Shown: positions 6,740-16,113, counted from the first letter of the stretch. The stretch: 38,075 bases of DNA from Bacteroidales bacterium (GCA_028689615.1 JAQVCV010000011.1:1-38075); one strand, 5' to 3'. Notes: generated from the letters alone by a model not told the origin. Translations and numbers: made by a program.

Positions 6740-9259
6740 ATGGATCGTATGCCGGTTGCCAGGCTCAACAAAAGCATTGTAGAGGCTCTGAGTAGTTTTA
6801 ACTCGTTGATATTAAAAGCTCCACCAGGTTCTGGAAAATCTACTTTGGTTCCTCAATTGCTTCTTGATTCGGTAGTTCCTTCCGGACAGTCTGTCGTGGT
6901 ACTTCAACCGCGTCGGTTGGCAACGCGTATGTTGGCACGTTTTGTTGCCCGTCTCAGGAATGGTAAGTTGGGCGATGAGGTGGGTTTTCAGGTTCGTTAC
7001 GAGAGTGCGTTCTCCGTCTCAACCCGATTGCTGTTTGTAACAGAAGGGGTGCTGATGCGGAAACTGATGGCAGGCGACCAGCTCGAGGGTGTCGGCGCTG
7101 TTGTTTTTGATGAGTTTCATGAGCGTCATGTCGAAACTGATATTACCCTTGCTCTTGCTCTGGAGCTTCAGAAGAGGTCGCGTAATGATTTGAAATTGAT
7201 AGCTATGTCGGCTACTGCCGATCTGGAGCAGCTGACAGCCGCTTTGCCCCATGCTCGTGTGCTTGAATGTGAAAGTAGTTTGTTCCCGGTTGTGATCAGG
7301 CATGTTACGTTGAAGCGTAACGAGCCTGTTTGGGAAGCCGCGGTTGCTCAGTTGGCAGCCAGTCGTAATCTGATTTCTGAAGGCACTGCCCTGGTTTTCA
7401 TGCCAGGGGTTTTCGAGATTCAAAAAACCTTGGCAGAAATATCGAAATGCCAGTCGCTGAATGGTTTCGATGCAATGCCACTTCATTCTGCTTTGTCGCG
7501 TGAGGCTCAAGATATGGCTGTATCCGAAGGGCGGCGAAGGATTGTTGTGACAACCAATGTTGCGGAAACCTCAATCACCATTCCTGGAGTTAGCCTGGTG
7601 ATTGACAGTGGATTGGTTAGGGTGTCATCTTACGACTTGAAACGCGACATTCACACTCTGCGAACTGTTTTTGTCAGTCAGTCGTCGGCGGGTCAGCGTA
7701 GCGGACGTGCTGGCCGTACTGCATCTGGTTTGTGCATCAGGTTGTGGAGTGAGTTTCATCACCGTCAGTTGCCTGTGGCCGATGTCCCCGAGATTCATCG
7801 TTGCGATCTGGCTGGCATTTTGTTGGGGTTAGTGTCGCATCCGGTTCTTTCTCCGGAGTCATTCCCATGGATTGAGCCACCTACGACTGAAGCGTTTGAG
7901 TCGGCATGGAAAACGCTGCAAATGGTTTCGGCTATTGACCACCACCGTGAAATCACATCCCTGGGTGTTGCAATGTCGGGCTTGCCTTTGCATCCCCGTC
8001 AGGCCTGGCTCTTTTTGCTGATGGCTGCCGAAGGTTTTTCTCAGGCTGGAGCTTTGGCGGCAGTTGCGGCTGAATCGCCCGAGGTGCTTCACAAGGTCGA
8101 TTCTTTGGTGCGTAGTGAGAGAGATTACCTTGCCAACCAGCCCGAATCTGATCTGATTGCTGCGGTTGTTTTGTTGCTTGAGGCCGGTCGGCAGCAGTTT
8201 GATGCGGAGTTTGGTCGCAGGGTTGGAATGAATATGAATTTATCGCGACAACTATTTCAGTCTGCTGCCTCCATAGTGAGGCAGGCTGGTTTCAGGTGGA
8301 ACAGCAATCAAGCAGGGCTTTCTGTTGCAGCGATCGAAACACTCAGGAAGTCAATATTTAAAGTATATGCCGATCGATTGTGTGTTCGTCCTGACGATCG
8401 CTCGGATGTTTTCAGGCTTTCGGGAGGGCGAAGTGCAAAACTTGATCAGGGCAGTCTTGCATCTGGCTCATCGTTGGTGGTTGCTAGTGAAATAGATGAA
8501 AGGCAAACTTCGGAAGGAGTCAGGCTGTTTATCAGGCAGGCTACTTCTGTTTATCGCGAATGGGTCGTCCACGATGAGGCATTGTTCACCTCGAAGCAGG
8601 AAATCGTGATCGATAGGAAAACAGCCAGGGTTGTTATGCAGCGCGATCTCTATTTTGGTGATCTTTTATTCGATCGGTCTGTCGATAACCAGGTTGATGA
8701 TGAGGCTGCTGCTTCACGGGTAACAGACGCAGTATTGTCAGGTGAGTGGCCGTGGCGGCTGCCCGATGAGGAGATGCAGATGTTTATCAACAGGGTAAAT
8801 TTCGCGGCACTTCATGCCCCGCATTATCAAATCCCGGCTATCGACGATGATGCGTTCAGGTTTGTTTTGGAGCAGGCCTTTTTGGGCGTAAGGTCTCAAA
8901 AGGAGTTGACGCGCATTCAGTTAAAGCCCCATTTGCTGAGCTGGTTAAGCCCTTTGCAGTTGGCGGCTGTTGATGTGGTAGCCCCCGAAACCGTCGAGCT
9001 TCCTCATCGTCGGCGTCCGGTTCGTCTTCGTTACGATGACAAAGGGGGCGTAATCTTATCTGAAACCATCCAGGCTTTTTACGATTGTCCAACCCCTGTT
9101 ACTGTTGCCGAAGGCAGGGTTGAGGTTATGTATGAATTGTTGTCGCCTGCTCGTCGCCCGGTTCAACTTACCGGCAATCTCAACGAATTCTGGACCGGCT
9201 CCTATCCGGCTATTAAAAAGGAGTTGAAGGGCAGATACCCTAAACACGAGTGGCGCTAA
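6740..9259 (+). CDS. hrpB: ATP-dependent helicase HrpB (DEAH-box type)
   Basis: HrpB is a DEAH/RHA-like superfamily 2 NTPase presumed to act on RNA; its physiological role is poorly defined. The 839-residue length is normal. Visible motifs are Walker A APPGSGKST (27-35), motif II DEFH (124-127) in place of DEAH, motif III SAT (157-159) and motif VI QRSGRAGR (319-326). TNVAETSITIPG (motif V region) sits near 272-283. A helicase-associated domain follows, then the long HrpB-specific C-terminal region with PVTVAEGRVEVMYELLSPARRPVQLTGN-type residues split over 795-825. A TAGTTTTG box lies directly before the ATG but is too close to serve a normal leader. The gene is intact. Confidence 0.93.
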   Translation: MDRMPVARLNKSIVEALSSFNSLILKAPPGSGKSTLVPQLLLDSVVPSGQSVVVLQPRRLATRMLARFVARLRNGKLGDEVGFQVRYESAFSVSTRLLFVTEGVLMRKLMAGDQLEGVGAVVFDEFHERHVETDITLALALELQKRSRNDLKLIAMSATADLEQLTAALPHARVLECESSLFPVVIRHVTLKRNEPVWEAAVAQLAASRNLISEGTALVFMPGVFEIQKTLAEISKCQSLNGFDAMPLHSALSREAQDMAVSEGRRRIVVTTNVAETSITIPGVSLVIDSGLVRVSSYDLKRDIHTLRTVFVSQSSAGQRSGRAGRTASGLCIRLWSEFHHRQLPVADVPEIHRCDLAGILLGLVSHPVLSPESFPWIEPPTTEAFESAWKTLQMVSAIDHHREITSLGVAMSGLPLHPRQAWLFLLMAAEGFSQAGALAAVAAESPEVLHKVDSLVRSERDYLANQPESDLIAAVVLLLEAGRQQFDAEFGRRVGMNMNLSRQLFQSAASIVRQAGFRWNSNQAGLSVAAIETLRKSIFKVYADRLCVRPDDRSDVFRLSGGRSAKLDQGSLASGSSLVVASEIDERQTSEGVRLFIRQATSVYREWVVHDEALFTSKQEIVIDRKTARVVMQRDLYFGDLLFDRSVDNQVDDEAAASRVTDAVLSGEWPWRLPDEEMQMFINRVNFAALHAPHYQIPAIDDDAFRFVLEQAFLGVRSQKELTRIQLKPHLLSWLSPLQLAAVDVVAPETVELPHRRRPVRLRYDDKGGVILSETIQAFYDCPTPVTVAEGRVEVMYELLSPARRPVQLTGNLNEFWTGSYPAIKKELKGRYPKHEWR

Positions 9260-9381
9260 ACCTACAGATTTGATGCTGCCTGTTCTGTTTTGGGGCATAG
9301 CATTTGGTTTCGTGCTCTCTTTTTCGGCAATAGCAGGTTTGGTTCCTCCAAATGAATGAAGAACTGTTTATAAGGCTGTCT

Positions 9382-9389
9382 TATCTTTG
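9382..9389 (+). promoter_or_regulatory. Possible -7 box for the MazG-like gene
   Basis: TATCTTTG fits TAnnTTTG exactly. Transcription would begin within a few bases of the ATG at 9401, so the second ATG at 9407 could be the real start. No convincing -33 element is present. Confidence 0.35.
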
Positions 9390-9400
9390 CCGAAAATTAA

Positions 9401-9739
9401 ATGCAAATGACTTTACAAGAGGCCCAACTTACAGTTGATCGTTGGATACAAACCATTGGGGTAAGGTATTTCAACGAGCTTACCAACATGGCACTTCTTA
9501 CCGAAGAGGTGGGAGAACTGGCGCGCATCGTCGCGCGGCGTTATGGGGAGCAATCGTTTAAGGAATCTGATAAACAGGTTGATCTGGCCGATGAGATGGC
9601 CGATGTTTTGTTTGTGCTTATTTGCCTGGCCAACCAAACAGGAGTTGACCTTACCACTGCGCTTAAGGTGAATCTTGAAAAGAAAACCCAGCGCGATGCT
9701 ACCCGGCATCTTCAAAATCCAAAACTTTCAGAGAAATAG
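9401..9739 (+). CDS. MazG-like nucleotide pyrophosphohydrolase
   Basis: This all-alpha NTP pyrophosphatase family hydrolyses nucleoside triphosphates, often non-canonical ones, to monophosphate and pyrophosphate. At 112 residues it is a single-domain form, not the tandem MazG of E. coli. The metal-binding pattern is visible as LLTEEVGELARIV (Glu 35, 36, 39) and DLADEMADVLF (Glu65, Asp68). The end, KKTQRDATRHLQ, fits the family. The start could be the ATG at 9401 or the one at 9407 (MTLQEAQ), which differ by two residues. The gene stands between hrpB and the ABC exporter genes with loose spacing and is probably its own unit. Confidence 0.88.
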   Translation: MQMTLQEAQLTVDRWIQTIGVRYFNELTNMALLTEEVGELARIVARRYGEQSFKESDKQVDLADEMADVLFVLICLANQTGVDLTTALKVNLEKKTQRDATRHLQNPKLSEK

Positions 9740-9974
9740 TGGTGCACACCCTGTGTTCGGAATTGAACAATTGTTCGGGGCAATGGCCCTCTTTTTTTCC
9801 GATTTCTGAACAAATTTGTTTGCCATTATCCTTGCGAGAGTGGTAGTGTTTATTCCCTAACTGTTTGTTTTAAAAAACGTAGGCCAGCCAGGGTAGTGTG
9901 TCAGTTGTTTCATTTTCCCGATTTTTGTAGCTTGCACTGTTTTTGTAATTGATCGAACCTTTAATTTTTCTACT

Positions 9975-11453
9975 ATGCTCAAATGGCTCTTAATGCTTGA
10001 ATGGAAGCGATCGTTGCGATCGTCGATGTGGCAACGCAATGTTTTTCTTAACATCTTCCTCGGCCTTTTTTTGGTTTACATGCTTCTGATTGCTCTTATG
10101 CTCGGGTTTTTTCTCGATCGAATGATAGGAGAAGGGCTTGAAATTGAGGGAGTTGATGTAATCAGGGTATTTGGTAGCGGGATGTTTTATTATATAGGGC
10201 TCGACCTTTTCTGGCGATTTTTTATTCAACAGGTGCCCGAAAGCTCTGCCCGGCCCTTGCTTCATTTGCCGGTGAACAAACACAGGCTCGCCGGATTCAC
10301 TCTTCTTCGCACCCTTTTTTCGCCGCTCAACCTGCTCCCTTTGCTAATTATCATTCCCTTTTTTGTCAACACTTATGCCGATTTCCCCGATGGCACGGCG
10401 TGGCCATGGCTTATCTCGATACTTAGCGTGGTTGTAGCCAACAATTTCATCACTTTTTTGCTCAAACGCTTTCTGGCCGATAAAACCTGGGTTTTGTTCG
10501 TGCTCCTGGTTGTGGTTGTGGCTTTAGGATTTCTTGAGAAATCCGGCCTTATCTCGCTGCTGTCTGCCTCAGGATGGCTTTTTGGACTGCTTCTTGAAAA
10601 CCCGCTTACAGCCGTTGTTTTTGTTGGCCTACCCGTCGTTTTTTATTTTGTCAATGTCAATAGGGTGGTTGACAATCTTTATCTTGAGGATATTGACCGC
10701 CGCAAGACCTATCAGGTGGATGCCGGAAAAATGGAAAACCTGAGACGTTTTGGAAAGGTGGGTGAGCTAATCTTGCTCGAATTGAAACTGATGACCCGAA
10801 ATAAACGAACCCGAACGGTTCTCTATATGGCTCCTTTCTTGCTTTTGTACGGCTTTTTCTTTTATCCAAATCCTATGTACAACGATAAGATTGGTTGGCT
10901 GCTGTTTGCCGGGCTTTTTGTTACTGGCGGTTTTTTAATCAGTTATGGTCAGTTTTTGGTTGCATGGGAGAGTAGCTATTTCGACACCATTCTGACCAAA
11001 AACGTTAACTACAGCCAATATTTTTATGCCAAGTACCTTATCTTGCTGCTCCCCACGGTGGCCGCTTGGCTTTTAAGCATCCCTTACCTGTGGTTTGGTG
11101 TTCATATCTTAAAAATCAACACGGCTGCATTCTTGTTTAACGCGGGGTTCAACATCTATGTTTACATGTATTTTGCCGCTTACAACAACAAGCGGATTGA
11201 TTTGAGCCGTGGCGCTGTGATGAACTATCAGGGTGTGGGTGCCAAACAGTTTGTTGTTGCCGCGCCCGTTTTGCTTCTGCCCGCTCTTATTTATCTCCCG
11301 TTCGGGGTGTTTGTCGGGCAGGATGCAGGTTTGGTTGTTGTTGGAGGGATTGGCCTCGTGGGCCTGTTGATGCGCAAATTCATCCTGCGCCAGATCGAAA
11401 AAGCCTTTGTAAAACGCAAATACCAGCTTGCTGAAGGGTTCCGTCAAAATTAA
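9975..11453 (+). CDS. DUF5687 family membrane protein, probable ABC exporter permease
   Basis: This 492-residue protein has about ten to twelve hydrophobic segments and starts MLKWLLMLEWKRSLRSS. That basic, tryptophan-rich opening is followed by a first membrane helix at ~27-50, as in the Bacteroidota DUF5687 family. A charged cytosolic stretch (EDIDRRKTYQVDAGKMENLRR, ~235-255) separates two membrane halves. The ATPase gene begins 20 bases downstream, so the two very likely form one ABC complex, with this protein as the transmembrane part. The substrate is unknown; no dedicated receptor or substrate gene is nearby. Confidence 0.82.
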   Translation: MLKWLLMLEWKRSLRSSMWQRNVFLNIFLGLFLVYMLLIALMLGFFLDRMIGEGLEIEGVDVIRVFGSGMFYYIGLDLFWRFFIQQVPESSARPLLHLPVNKHRLAGFTLLRTLFSPLNLLPLLIIIPFFVNTYADFPDGTAWPWLISILSVVVANNFITFLLKRFLADKTWVLFVLLVVVVALGFLEKSGLISLLSASGWLFGLLLENPLTAVVFVGLPVVFYFVNVNRVVDNLYLEDIDRRKTYQVDAGKMENLRRFGKVGELILLELKLMTRNKRTRTVLYMAPFLLLYGFFFYPNPMYNDKIGWLLFAGLFVTGGFLISYGQFLVAWESSYFDTILTKNVNYSQYFYAKYLILLLPTVAAWLLSIPYLWFGVHILKINTAAFLFNAGFNIYVYMYFAAYNNKRIDLSRGAVMNYQGVGAKQFVVAAPVLLLPALIYLPFGVFVGQDAGLVVVGGIGLVGLLMRKFILRQIEKAFVKRKYQLAEGFRQN

Positions 11454-11473
11454 TTCTTGAAATAATCATTAAA

Positions 11474-12205
11474 ATGAATAACAGTCAATTAACTAATTTC
11501 ACAGGGGCCGCTTTCAAAGTAAATGGCCTCACCAAATCGTATAACAACGTGAAGGTTCTTGATCTTCCATCGCTTGAAATTGCTGCTGGCGAAACCTTTG
11601 GACTTGTTGGTAACAACGGTGCCGGCAAAACTACCTTCTTCAGGTTGATTCTCGATCTGATCAGAACTGATGGCGGTGAACTTCTTTCGTTCGGCCACAA
11701 CGTAGCGAGTTCTGAGAGGTGGAAAAACTACACGGGTTCCTACCTCGACGAGGGCTTCGTTATCGATTTTCTTACCCCTGAAGAGTATTTTGATTTCGTT
11801 GCCGGATTGAATGGCCTGTCGAAAGGTGATGTAGAGAACTTTAAAGCCCGTTTCGAGGAGTTTTTTAACGGGGAAATACTTGGGAAAAAGAAATATATAC
11901 GCGATTTGTCGAAAGGGAACCAGAAGAAAGTGGGAATAGCAGCCGCTATGATGACCGATCCTCAGGTGTTGATTCTCGACGAACCTTTTACCAATCTCGA
12001 CCCGTCATCGCAGATCAGGTTAAAGAAAATGCTTCGTGAAGAGCGCGAAAAACGTCCTGTAACAATGTTGATTTCGAGTCACGATTTAAACCACGTGACG
12101 GAGGTTTGCCAGCGTATTGTAGTCTTAGAAAAAGGACATGTTGTACACGATATGCAAACCAACGAATCAACCCTTCAGGTTTTGGAAGCGTATTTCGCTG
12201 GCTGA
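11474..12205 (+). CDS. ABC transporter ATP-binding protein
   Basis: The ATPase subunit of an ABC transporter, 243 residues. It carries Walker A GNNGAGKTT (46-54), a signature loop LSKGNQKK (145-152) in place of LSGGQ, and Walker B VLILDEPF (165-172). The switch histidine is His203 in SSHDLNHV. The LSKGNxKK signature is typical of the ABC-2-like exporter group that pairs with polytopic membrane proteins. The tight spacing after the DUF5687 gene supports a two-gene operon. Confidence 0.93.
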   Translation: MNNSQLTNFTGAAFKVNGLTKSYNNVKVLDLPSLEIAAGETFGLVGNNGAGKTTFFRLILDLIRTDGGELLSFGHNVASSERWKNYTGSYLDEGFVIDFLTPEEYFDFVAGLNGLSKGDVENFKARFEEFFNGEILGKKKYIRDLSKGNQKKVGIAAAMMTDPQVLILDEPFTNLDPSSQIRLKKMLREEREKRPVTMLISSHDLNHVTEVCQRIVVLEKGHVVHDMQTNESTLQVLEAYFAG

Positions 12206-12235
12206 TTTGTTCCATATTTTTTAAAAATAATTTTG
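12206..12235 (+). promoter_or_regulatory. Probable promoter for the DUF5686 gene
   Basis: TTTG at 12206-12209 and TAATTTTG at 12228-12235 are 18 bases apart, close to the Bacteroidota -33/-7 arrangement. The ATG at 12304 would have a leader of about 60 bases. The site supports a separate unit from the ABC genes that end at 12205. Confidence 0.5.
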
Positions 12236-12303
12236 TAAAGGTGGCAGTTGGTTCAGTTCATAATCGACCGCCACCTTTGTTTCCGTTTAGTTTCTTCAAC
12301 TCT

Positions 12304-14751
12304 ATGAATACAAAGGTTGCCTGTTCCTTTTTGCTGTTCCTTTTTTTTGTGTTATCCTGTTTCCCATTGAGTTTAAATGCTCAACAACTGGTGCACGGGC
12401 GGGTGGTTGATGCGCGAACTTCCGAACCCCTGGCTTTTGTCAACCTCCGCAGTACTGATGGGTTGGCTGGAACTTCTACCGATATCGATGGAAAGTTCCT
12501 CTTTCGCACTCAAAAACCAGGTTCCTCCGTGTTGGTCAGTTATGTTGGTTATGAGCCAATGAGGGTTGATCTTGTTCAGGATAAAGAGATGCTCATCAGG
12601 ATGGTAAGAAAGCAGATAGAGTTGGAAGGGGTTACCATACTGCCGGGTGAAAATCCAGCCTTGAGGATTATCAGGCAGGTGATTGCGCATCGCGACAGCA
12701 ACGACCACGAAAAGCTCAGCTCGTTTCGCTACGAAGCCTACGAAAAAATGGTGTTTGCCATCAATGCAGATTCCATTATGCTCACCGACCCCGCTTTGCT
12801 CGATACTTCTTCATTGAAACTGCGTAACTTCATCGAGAAGCGCGATTTATTCATGATCGAAAATGTGGTGGAGCGTACCTTTAAAGCCCCCGACCGCAAT
12901 GTCGAAAAAGTTCTGGCCACTCATATGTCGGGTTTCAGAGATCCGGTTTTTGTTTTTTTGTTGTCGCAACTGCAAACAACTACGTTTTACAAGGAGGAGT
13001 TACGCATTGGCGACCGGACTTACATAAGCCCGTTGACCAATGGCAGCCTCAACCGCTATTTCTACCAGTTGGAAGATACTCTGCTTGACGGCCACGATTC
13101 GGTGTTTGTAATCAGCTTCAGGCCCTGGAAGGGAACCCGGTTCGACGGTCTGAAGGGAACCCTCTCTGTCTCCACCGATGGTTGGGCTGTTGTGAACGTG
13201 ATTGCAGAGCCAGCCGTTGACGAAAAGGCCATGTCAATAAAGATTCAGCAACTCTATCACAAACCCGACAGCCTGCATTGGTTTCCACGTCAGTTGAATA
13301 CTGATTTGGTGTTCAAAAACTTGGAGGTACAGGCAGGAAAGAACCCCGATACCCGATTCCATATGCTTGCACAAGGACGCACCTATATTAAAGATACTCA
13401 GATAAACCCGGATATAAAATCGCGTGAGCTATCAATGTTGGGTACCGATATCGACCCTAATGCAGCCATGCGCGATGCAGTGTTCTGGGATCAACACCGA
13501 ATTGATTCACTTACCGCCCGTGAATTGGAAACCTACAGGTTTATCGATAGCCTGGGCCGAAAAGCCAATTTCGACAGGTTGGCCCGGATGATGGAGACAG
13601 CCATGGATGGGCGCATTCCTATGGGATTTATTGATTTGGATTTGAATAGGTTGTTTAGGTATAACAATTACGAGGGGTGGTATGCCGGATTGGGTTTGGT
13701 AACCAGTAAAAGGTTATCCACATGGTTTTCTGTAAATGGATTCTGGGGTTATGGCTTCCGTGATAAAACTGCAAAATATGGTGGAGGTCTTGAATTGATG
13801 CTCAATCGGCGCCATGAAGTTGCCTTGGCATACCAGTACACTGCTGATATTTCTGAAGATGGGCATGTTGTGTTGCCTTTTGGAAATCGTTCGCTGGTTG
13901 ATGAAACCTTCTTTCGTGAAATACTGACCAACCGTTTCGATGCTTTTACGCGACACGAAGTGTCGTTGAAATACCGTGCCCTGCGTCATTTCCTGTTTCA
14001 ATTCAAAGGGATTAGCGAGCGTAACCAACCCATGTTTGACTATCAGTTCTCGCCAGTTCCTCAATCAGGGCGTCCCTTGTTTCAGTTTTCGGAGTTGAGC
14101 CTCGGCGTTCGGTTTGCATTCAGGGAGAGATTCTTACGTACAGTGCGCAACAAGATCAGTATGGGAAGCGACTATCCTGTTGCCCTGCTGTCGATTACCC
14201 GGGGATTTGACAATGTGTTGTCTGGAGAATTTAGTTACAACAAAGTTGACCTGAAAGTGACGGCTTCAACCTATTTCAGGTTTCTCGGACGAAGCTCCGT
14301 TGTTTTGCTGGCCGGGATTGCCGATGGAGAGGTACCCCTCGGACGACTTTACAATGCCCCGGCGGCTTACACCAATTTTTCGGTTCAAAGCCCCGAATCG
14401 TTTGCTACCATGAGGATCAACGAGTTTTATTCTGATCGGTATGCCGCCCTTTTCATAAGTCATGATTTTGAGAATTTGCTGTTCCGGTCAAAATGGTTCA
14501 ACCCACGTCCAGAGCTTAGGCTAGGGGCTCTATGGGGTAGTATGAAACACCTTGAGCAACACCAGGGTGTTAAATTCCAGGTTCCTGATAATGGCTATTT
14601 TGAGGCCGGAATCAACATCAACAATATCATAAACCTGCAATTTTACAATTTGGGTTTAGGGGCCATGTGGCGCCTGGGTTGTTACAGTCTTCCAGAAACT
14701 ATTGACAACCTTTCGGTTAACATCACTTTTAAGTGGAGCCTTGGTAAATAA
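12304..14751 (+). CDS. DUF5686 family outer-membrane protein with carboxypeptidase-like domain
   Basis: I place the start at 12304 (MNTKVACSFLLFLFFVLSC), which gives a signal peptide. The longer open frame from 12106 overlaps the ABC gene and has no coding character. The 815-residue protein begins after cleavage (NAQQ) with a CarboxypepD_reg-like beta-sandwich (VHGRVVDARTSEPLAFVNL, then GTSTDIDGKF). The DUF5686 region follows with NPALRIIRQVIAHRDSND and FRYEAYEKM. The C-terminal half has alternating aromatic and polar strands ending in SVNITFKWSLGK, consistent with an outer-membrane barrel. The exact role of DUF5686 proteins is unknown to me; the shape is that of an outer-membrane assembly or receptor-like protein. 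Confidence 0.88.
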   Translation: MNTKVACSFLLFLFFVLSCFPLSLNAQQLVHGRVVDARTSEPLAFVNLRSTDGLAGTSTDIDGKFLFRTQKPGSSVLVSYVGYEPMRVDLVQDKEMLIRMVRKQIELEGVTILPGENPALRIIRQVIAHRDSNDHEKLSSFRYEAYEKMVFAINADSIMLTDPALLDTSSLKLRNFIEKRDLFMIENVVERTFKAPDRNVEKVLATHMSGFRDPVFVFLLSQLQTTTFYKEELRIGDRTYISPLTNGSLNRYFYQLEDTLLDGHDSVFVISFRPWKGTRFDGLKGTLSVSTDGWAVVNVIAEPAVDEKAMSIKIQQLYHKPDSLHWFPRQLNTDLVFKNLEVQAGKNPDTRFHMLAQGRTYIKDTQINPDIKSRELSMLGTDIDPNAAMRDAVFWDQHRIDSLTARELETYRFIDSLGRKANFDRLARMMETAMDGRIPMGFIDLDLNRLFRYNNYEGWYAGLGLVTSKRLSTWFSVNGFWGYGFRDKTAKYGGGLELMLNRRHEVALAYQYTADISEDGHVVLPFGNRSLVDETFFREILTNRFDAFTRHEVSLKYRALRHFLFQFKGISERNQPMFDYQFSPVPQSGRPLFQFSELSLGVRFAFRERFLRTVRNKISMGSDYPVALLSITRGFDNVLSGEFSYNKVDLKVTASTYFRFLGRSSVVLLAGIADGEVPLGRLYNAPAAYTNFSVQSPESFATMRINEFYSDRYAALFISHDFENLLFRSKWFNPRPELRLGALWGSMKHLEQHQGVKFQVPDNGYFEAGININNIINLQFYNLGLGAMWRLGCYSLPETIDNLSVNITFKWSLGK

Positions 14752-14811
14752 TGCTTCGTTGTCCTGTAGCTTGAAGTGTTTTGTAGCACTGCTTCACAAA
14801 AAGGATGGCCT

Positions 14812-14840
14812 CAATCAAAAGAAATATGTATTTTTGATTG
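14812..14840. other. AT-rich inverted repeat after the DUF5686 gene
   Basis: CAATCAAAA (14812-14820) pairs with TTTTGATTG (14832-14840) around an 11-base loop. It could be a weak terminator, or part of the promoter region of the 14915 gene: TATTTTTG at 14829-14836 also fits a -7 box. It cannot be decided from sequence alone. Confidence 0.3.
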
Positions 14841-14914
14841 TTGAAGTTTCGGTAATCTGCCGTGCGAATTGCTGAAAGAAGTTGTTATTTGCTGACTTAA
14901 CAATACTTTTTCAA

Positions 14915-15337
14915 ATGGAGATTAGATACAACCCCCATGACTCTAAGAGTGTTGAACTTGATTTAAATGCCATTCACCATTTAACTGAGATCAGATATTG
15001 GACGTTTGCAATTGGAGTTGTTGGACTTGTTGCATTAGCCACACTCCTGATAGCATCTTTAACTGATTGGGCCCCATGGGTTGTTTATCTAGAAAAGATT
15101 CCTTACGCGGGCAGGTGCTTCATGATTTCGTTGGTATTATTCGTGATGTTATGGCCTGGCTATTTTCTAGTGAGGTTTTCGCTTTGTACACGCCAAGCCC
15201 TTTCGCGCAGAGACAGCAAACAACTGGCACTTTCTCTCAGGTACCTGAAAAAGTACTACCGCTCTGTGGCAATCATTGTTTTCACATCGGTTTCTCTCTA
15301 TGTTTTCTTTGAGGTTTTGGTGATTAGGGTTGCTTAA
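14915..15337 (+). CDS. Small membrane protein, unknown function
   Basis: The start at 14915 (MEIRYNPHDSKSVELDLNAI) is preferred over an in-frame ATG at 14882, because it removes an odd hydrophobic leader and leaves a polar cytosolic N-terminus. The 140-residue product has three hydrophobic segments at about 28-53, 66-88 and 118-137. A basic stretch (RQALSRRDSKQLALSLRYLK) lies between the last two. The layout resembles small Bacteroidota membrane proteins of the DUF5362 kind, but I cannot confirm membership. The broken VOC gene follows directly. Confidence 0.55.
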   Translation: MEIRYNPHDSKSVELDLNAIHHLTEIRYWTFAIGVVGLVALATLLIASLTDWAPWVVYLEKIPYAGRCFMISLVLFVMLWPGYFLVRFSLCTRQALSRRDSKQLALSLRYLKKYYRSVAIIVFTSVSLYVFFEVLVIRVA

Positions 15338-15366
15338 GGTTTGCGTTTAAGAGGTTTGTTTGCTCC

Positions 15367-15733
15367 ATGGTTTTGGTTGACAACATAGCCAGATTGCGAC
15401 GGTTTTACTGGGATTTTCTGAGGTTAAAAGTGGTGGCCGGTTATGGTGAGAATGTTTCGTTTGAAGGAGGGTTTGTCCTCCATTTAAAATCTCATTTTGA
15501 GGCTTTTAGTGGGGTTAAAATGTCGCGTGGCAAACTACAAATATGCCATGAACTCTATTTCGAGGATTGCAATCTGCCTGTTTTGATGGATAATATTGAT
15601 TCGTGAAAGTGTTGAAATATTTTATCCACCAACCGAACAACAGTAGATGCAGCTTGTAGTCCGTTTTTTTGATCCCGATGGCCATCTTGATGAGGTGGGC
15701 GAGTCCTTGGCTTCTCTGGCAAAACGGTTGTAA
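15367..15733 (+). pseudogene. Broken VOC (glyoxalase/bleomycin-resistance-like) gene
   Basis: VOC proteins are small metal-dependent enzymes or binding proteins. The first part (15367-15600) reads VDNIARLRRFYWDFLRLKVV, then FEGGFVLHLK and CHELYFED. The frame closes at TGA 15604-15606. Moving +1 from base 15602 gives RESVEIFYPPTEQQ, a TAG stop at 15644-15646, then MQLVVRFFDPDGHLDEVGES to a TAA at 15731-15733. These are the expected C-terminal family motifs in the right order. The gene therefore carries one frameshift and one nonsense codon, and its N-terminus lacks the usual first beta strand. Decay in the organism is more likely than two independent sequencing errors, but the latter is not excluded. 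Confidence 0.82.
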
Positions 15734-15811
15734 GATTAGGGGATGACAACCCTGGAAATAGCAGGGGCAATCGTATTATCAGAACAAGAGTACTTGGTGC
15801 TTCTGAGGCGC

Positions 15812-15850
15812 AAATAAAAAGCGGAACCCACTAATGGAGCTCCGCTTCTT
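15812..15850 (-). terminator. Terminator after the small Gly/Pro-rich gene
   Basis: AAGCGGA (15819-15825) pairs with TCCGCTT (15841-15847), followed on the minus strand by TTTTTATTT. It lies 20 bases past the stop of the 15871-16113 gene. Confidence 0.7.
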
Positions 15851-15870
15851 TGATGAATTTCGCTTTTATA

Positions 15871-16113
15871 TTATTCGGCCAAATGTTTCCGGGCATCAAA
15901 TACCCTTTTAGCGCCATAAGCTGCCCCCATGGTGAGCAACAAAGCAATGCCTCCTCCAAGAGGAGCCGCTCCGCCACCAGTTTGGTTTCCTGCTTGCCCG
16001 TGACCACCACCGGGAGGTGGGGGAGGGGGATCAGCATGAAGATTGTTGACCAGAGCACTGCCGGTAAGCAGCAATACTGTTAAAACCAACTGTTTAACGA
16101 AAACTTTAATCAT
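15871..16113 (-). CDS. Small exported Gly/Pro-rich protein with C-terminal anchor
   Basis: The 80 residues divide into three parts: a signal peptide (~1-27, ending NLHA), a low-complexity stretch with PPPPPPGGGHGQAGNQTGGG, and a hydrophobic helix (LGGGIALLLTMGAAYGA) followed by a basic end (KRVFDARKH). I recall similar tiny genes next to secreted-protein genes in Bacteroidota but know no function for them. The layout of motif, helix and basic tail resembles a sorting signal standing alone. The gene starts 20 bases after the T9SS protein gene 16134-18161 and is probably in the same transcript. The reading frame is supported by the composition and the downstream terminator. Confidence 0.65.
   Translation of the reverse strand: MIKVFVKQLVLTVLLLTGSALVNNLHADPPPPPPGGGHGQAGNQTGGGAAPLGGGIALLLTMGAAYGAKRVFDARKHLAE

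Noticed and set aside
12106..12303. Earlier start for the DUF5686 protein
   Set aside because: The 66 extra codons overlap the ABC ATPase gene in another frame and precede a clear signal peptide and promoter.
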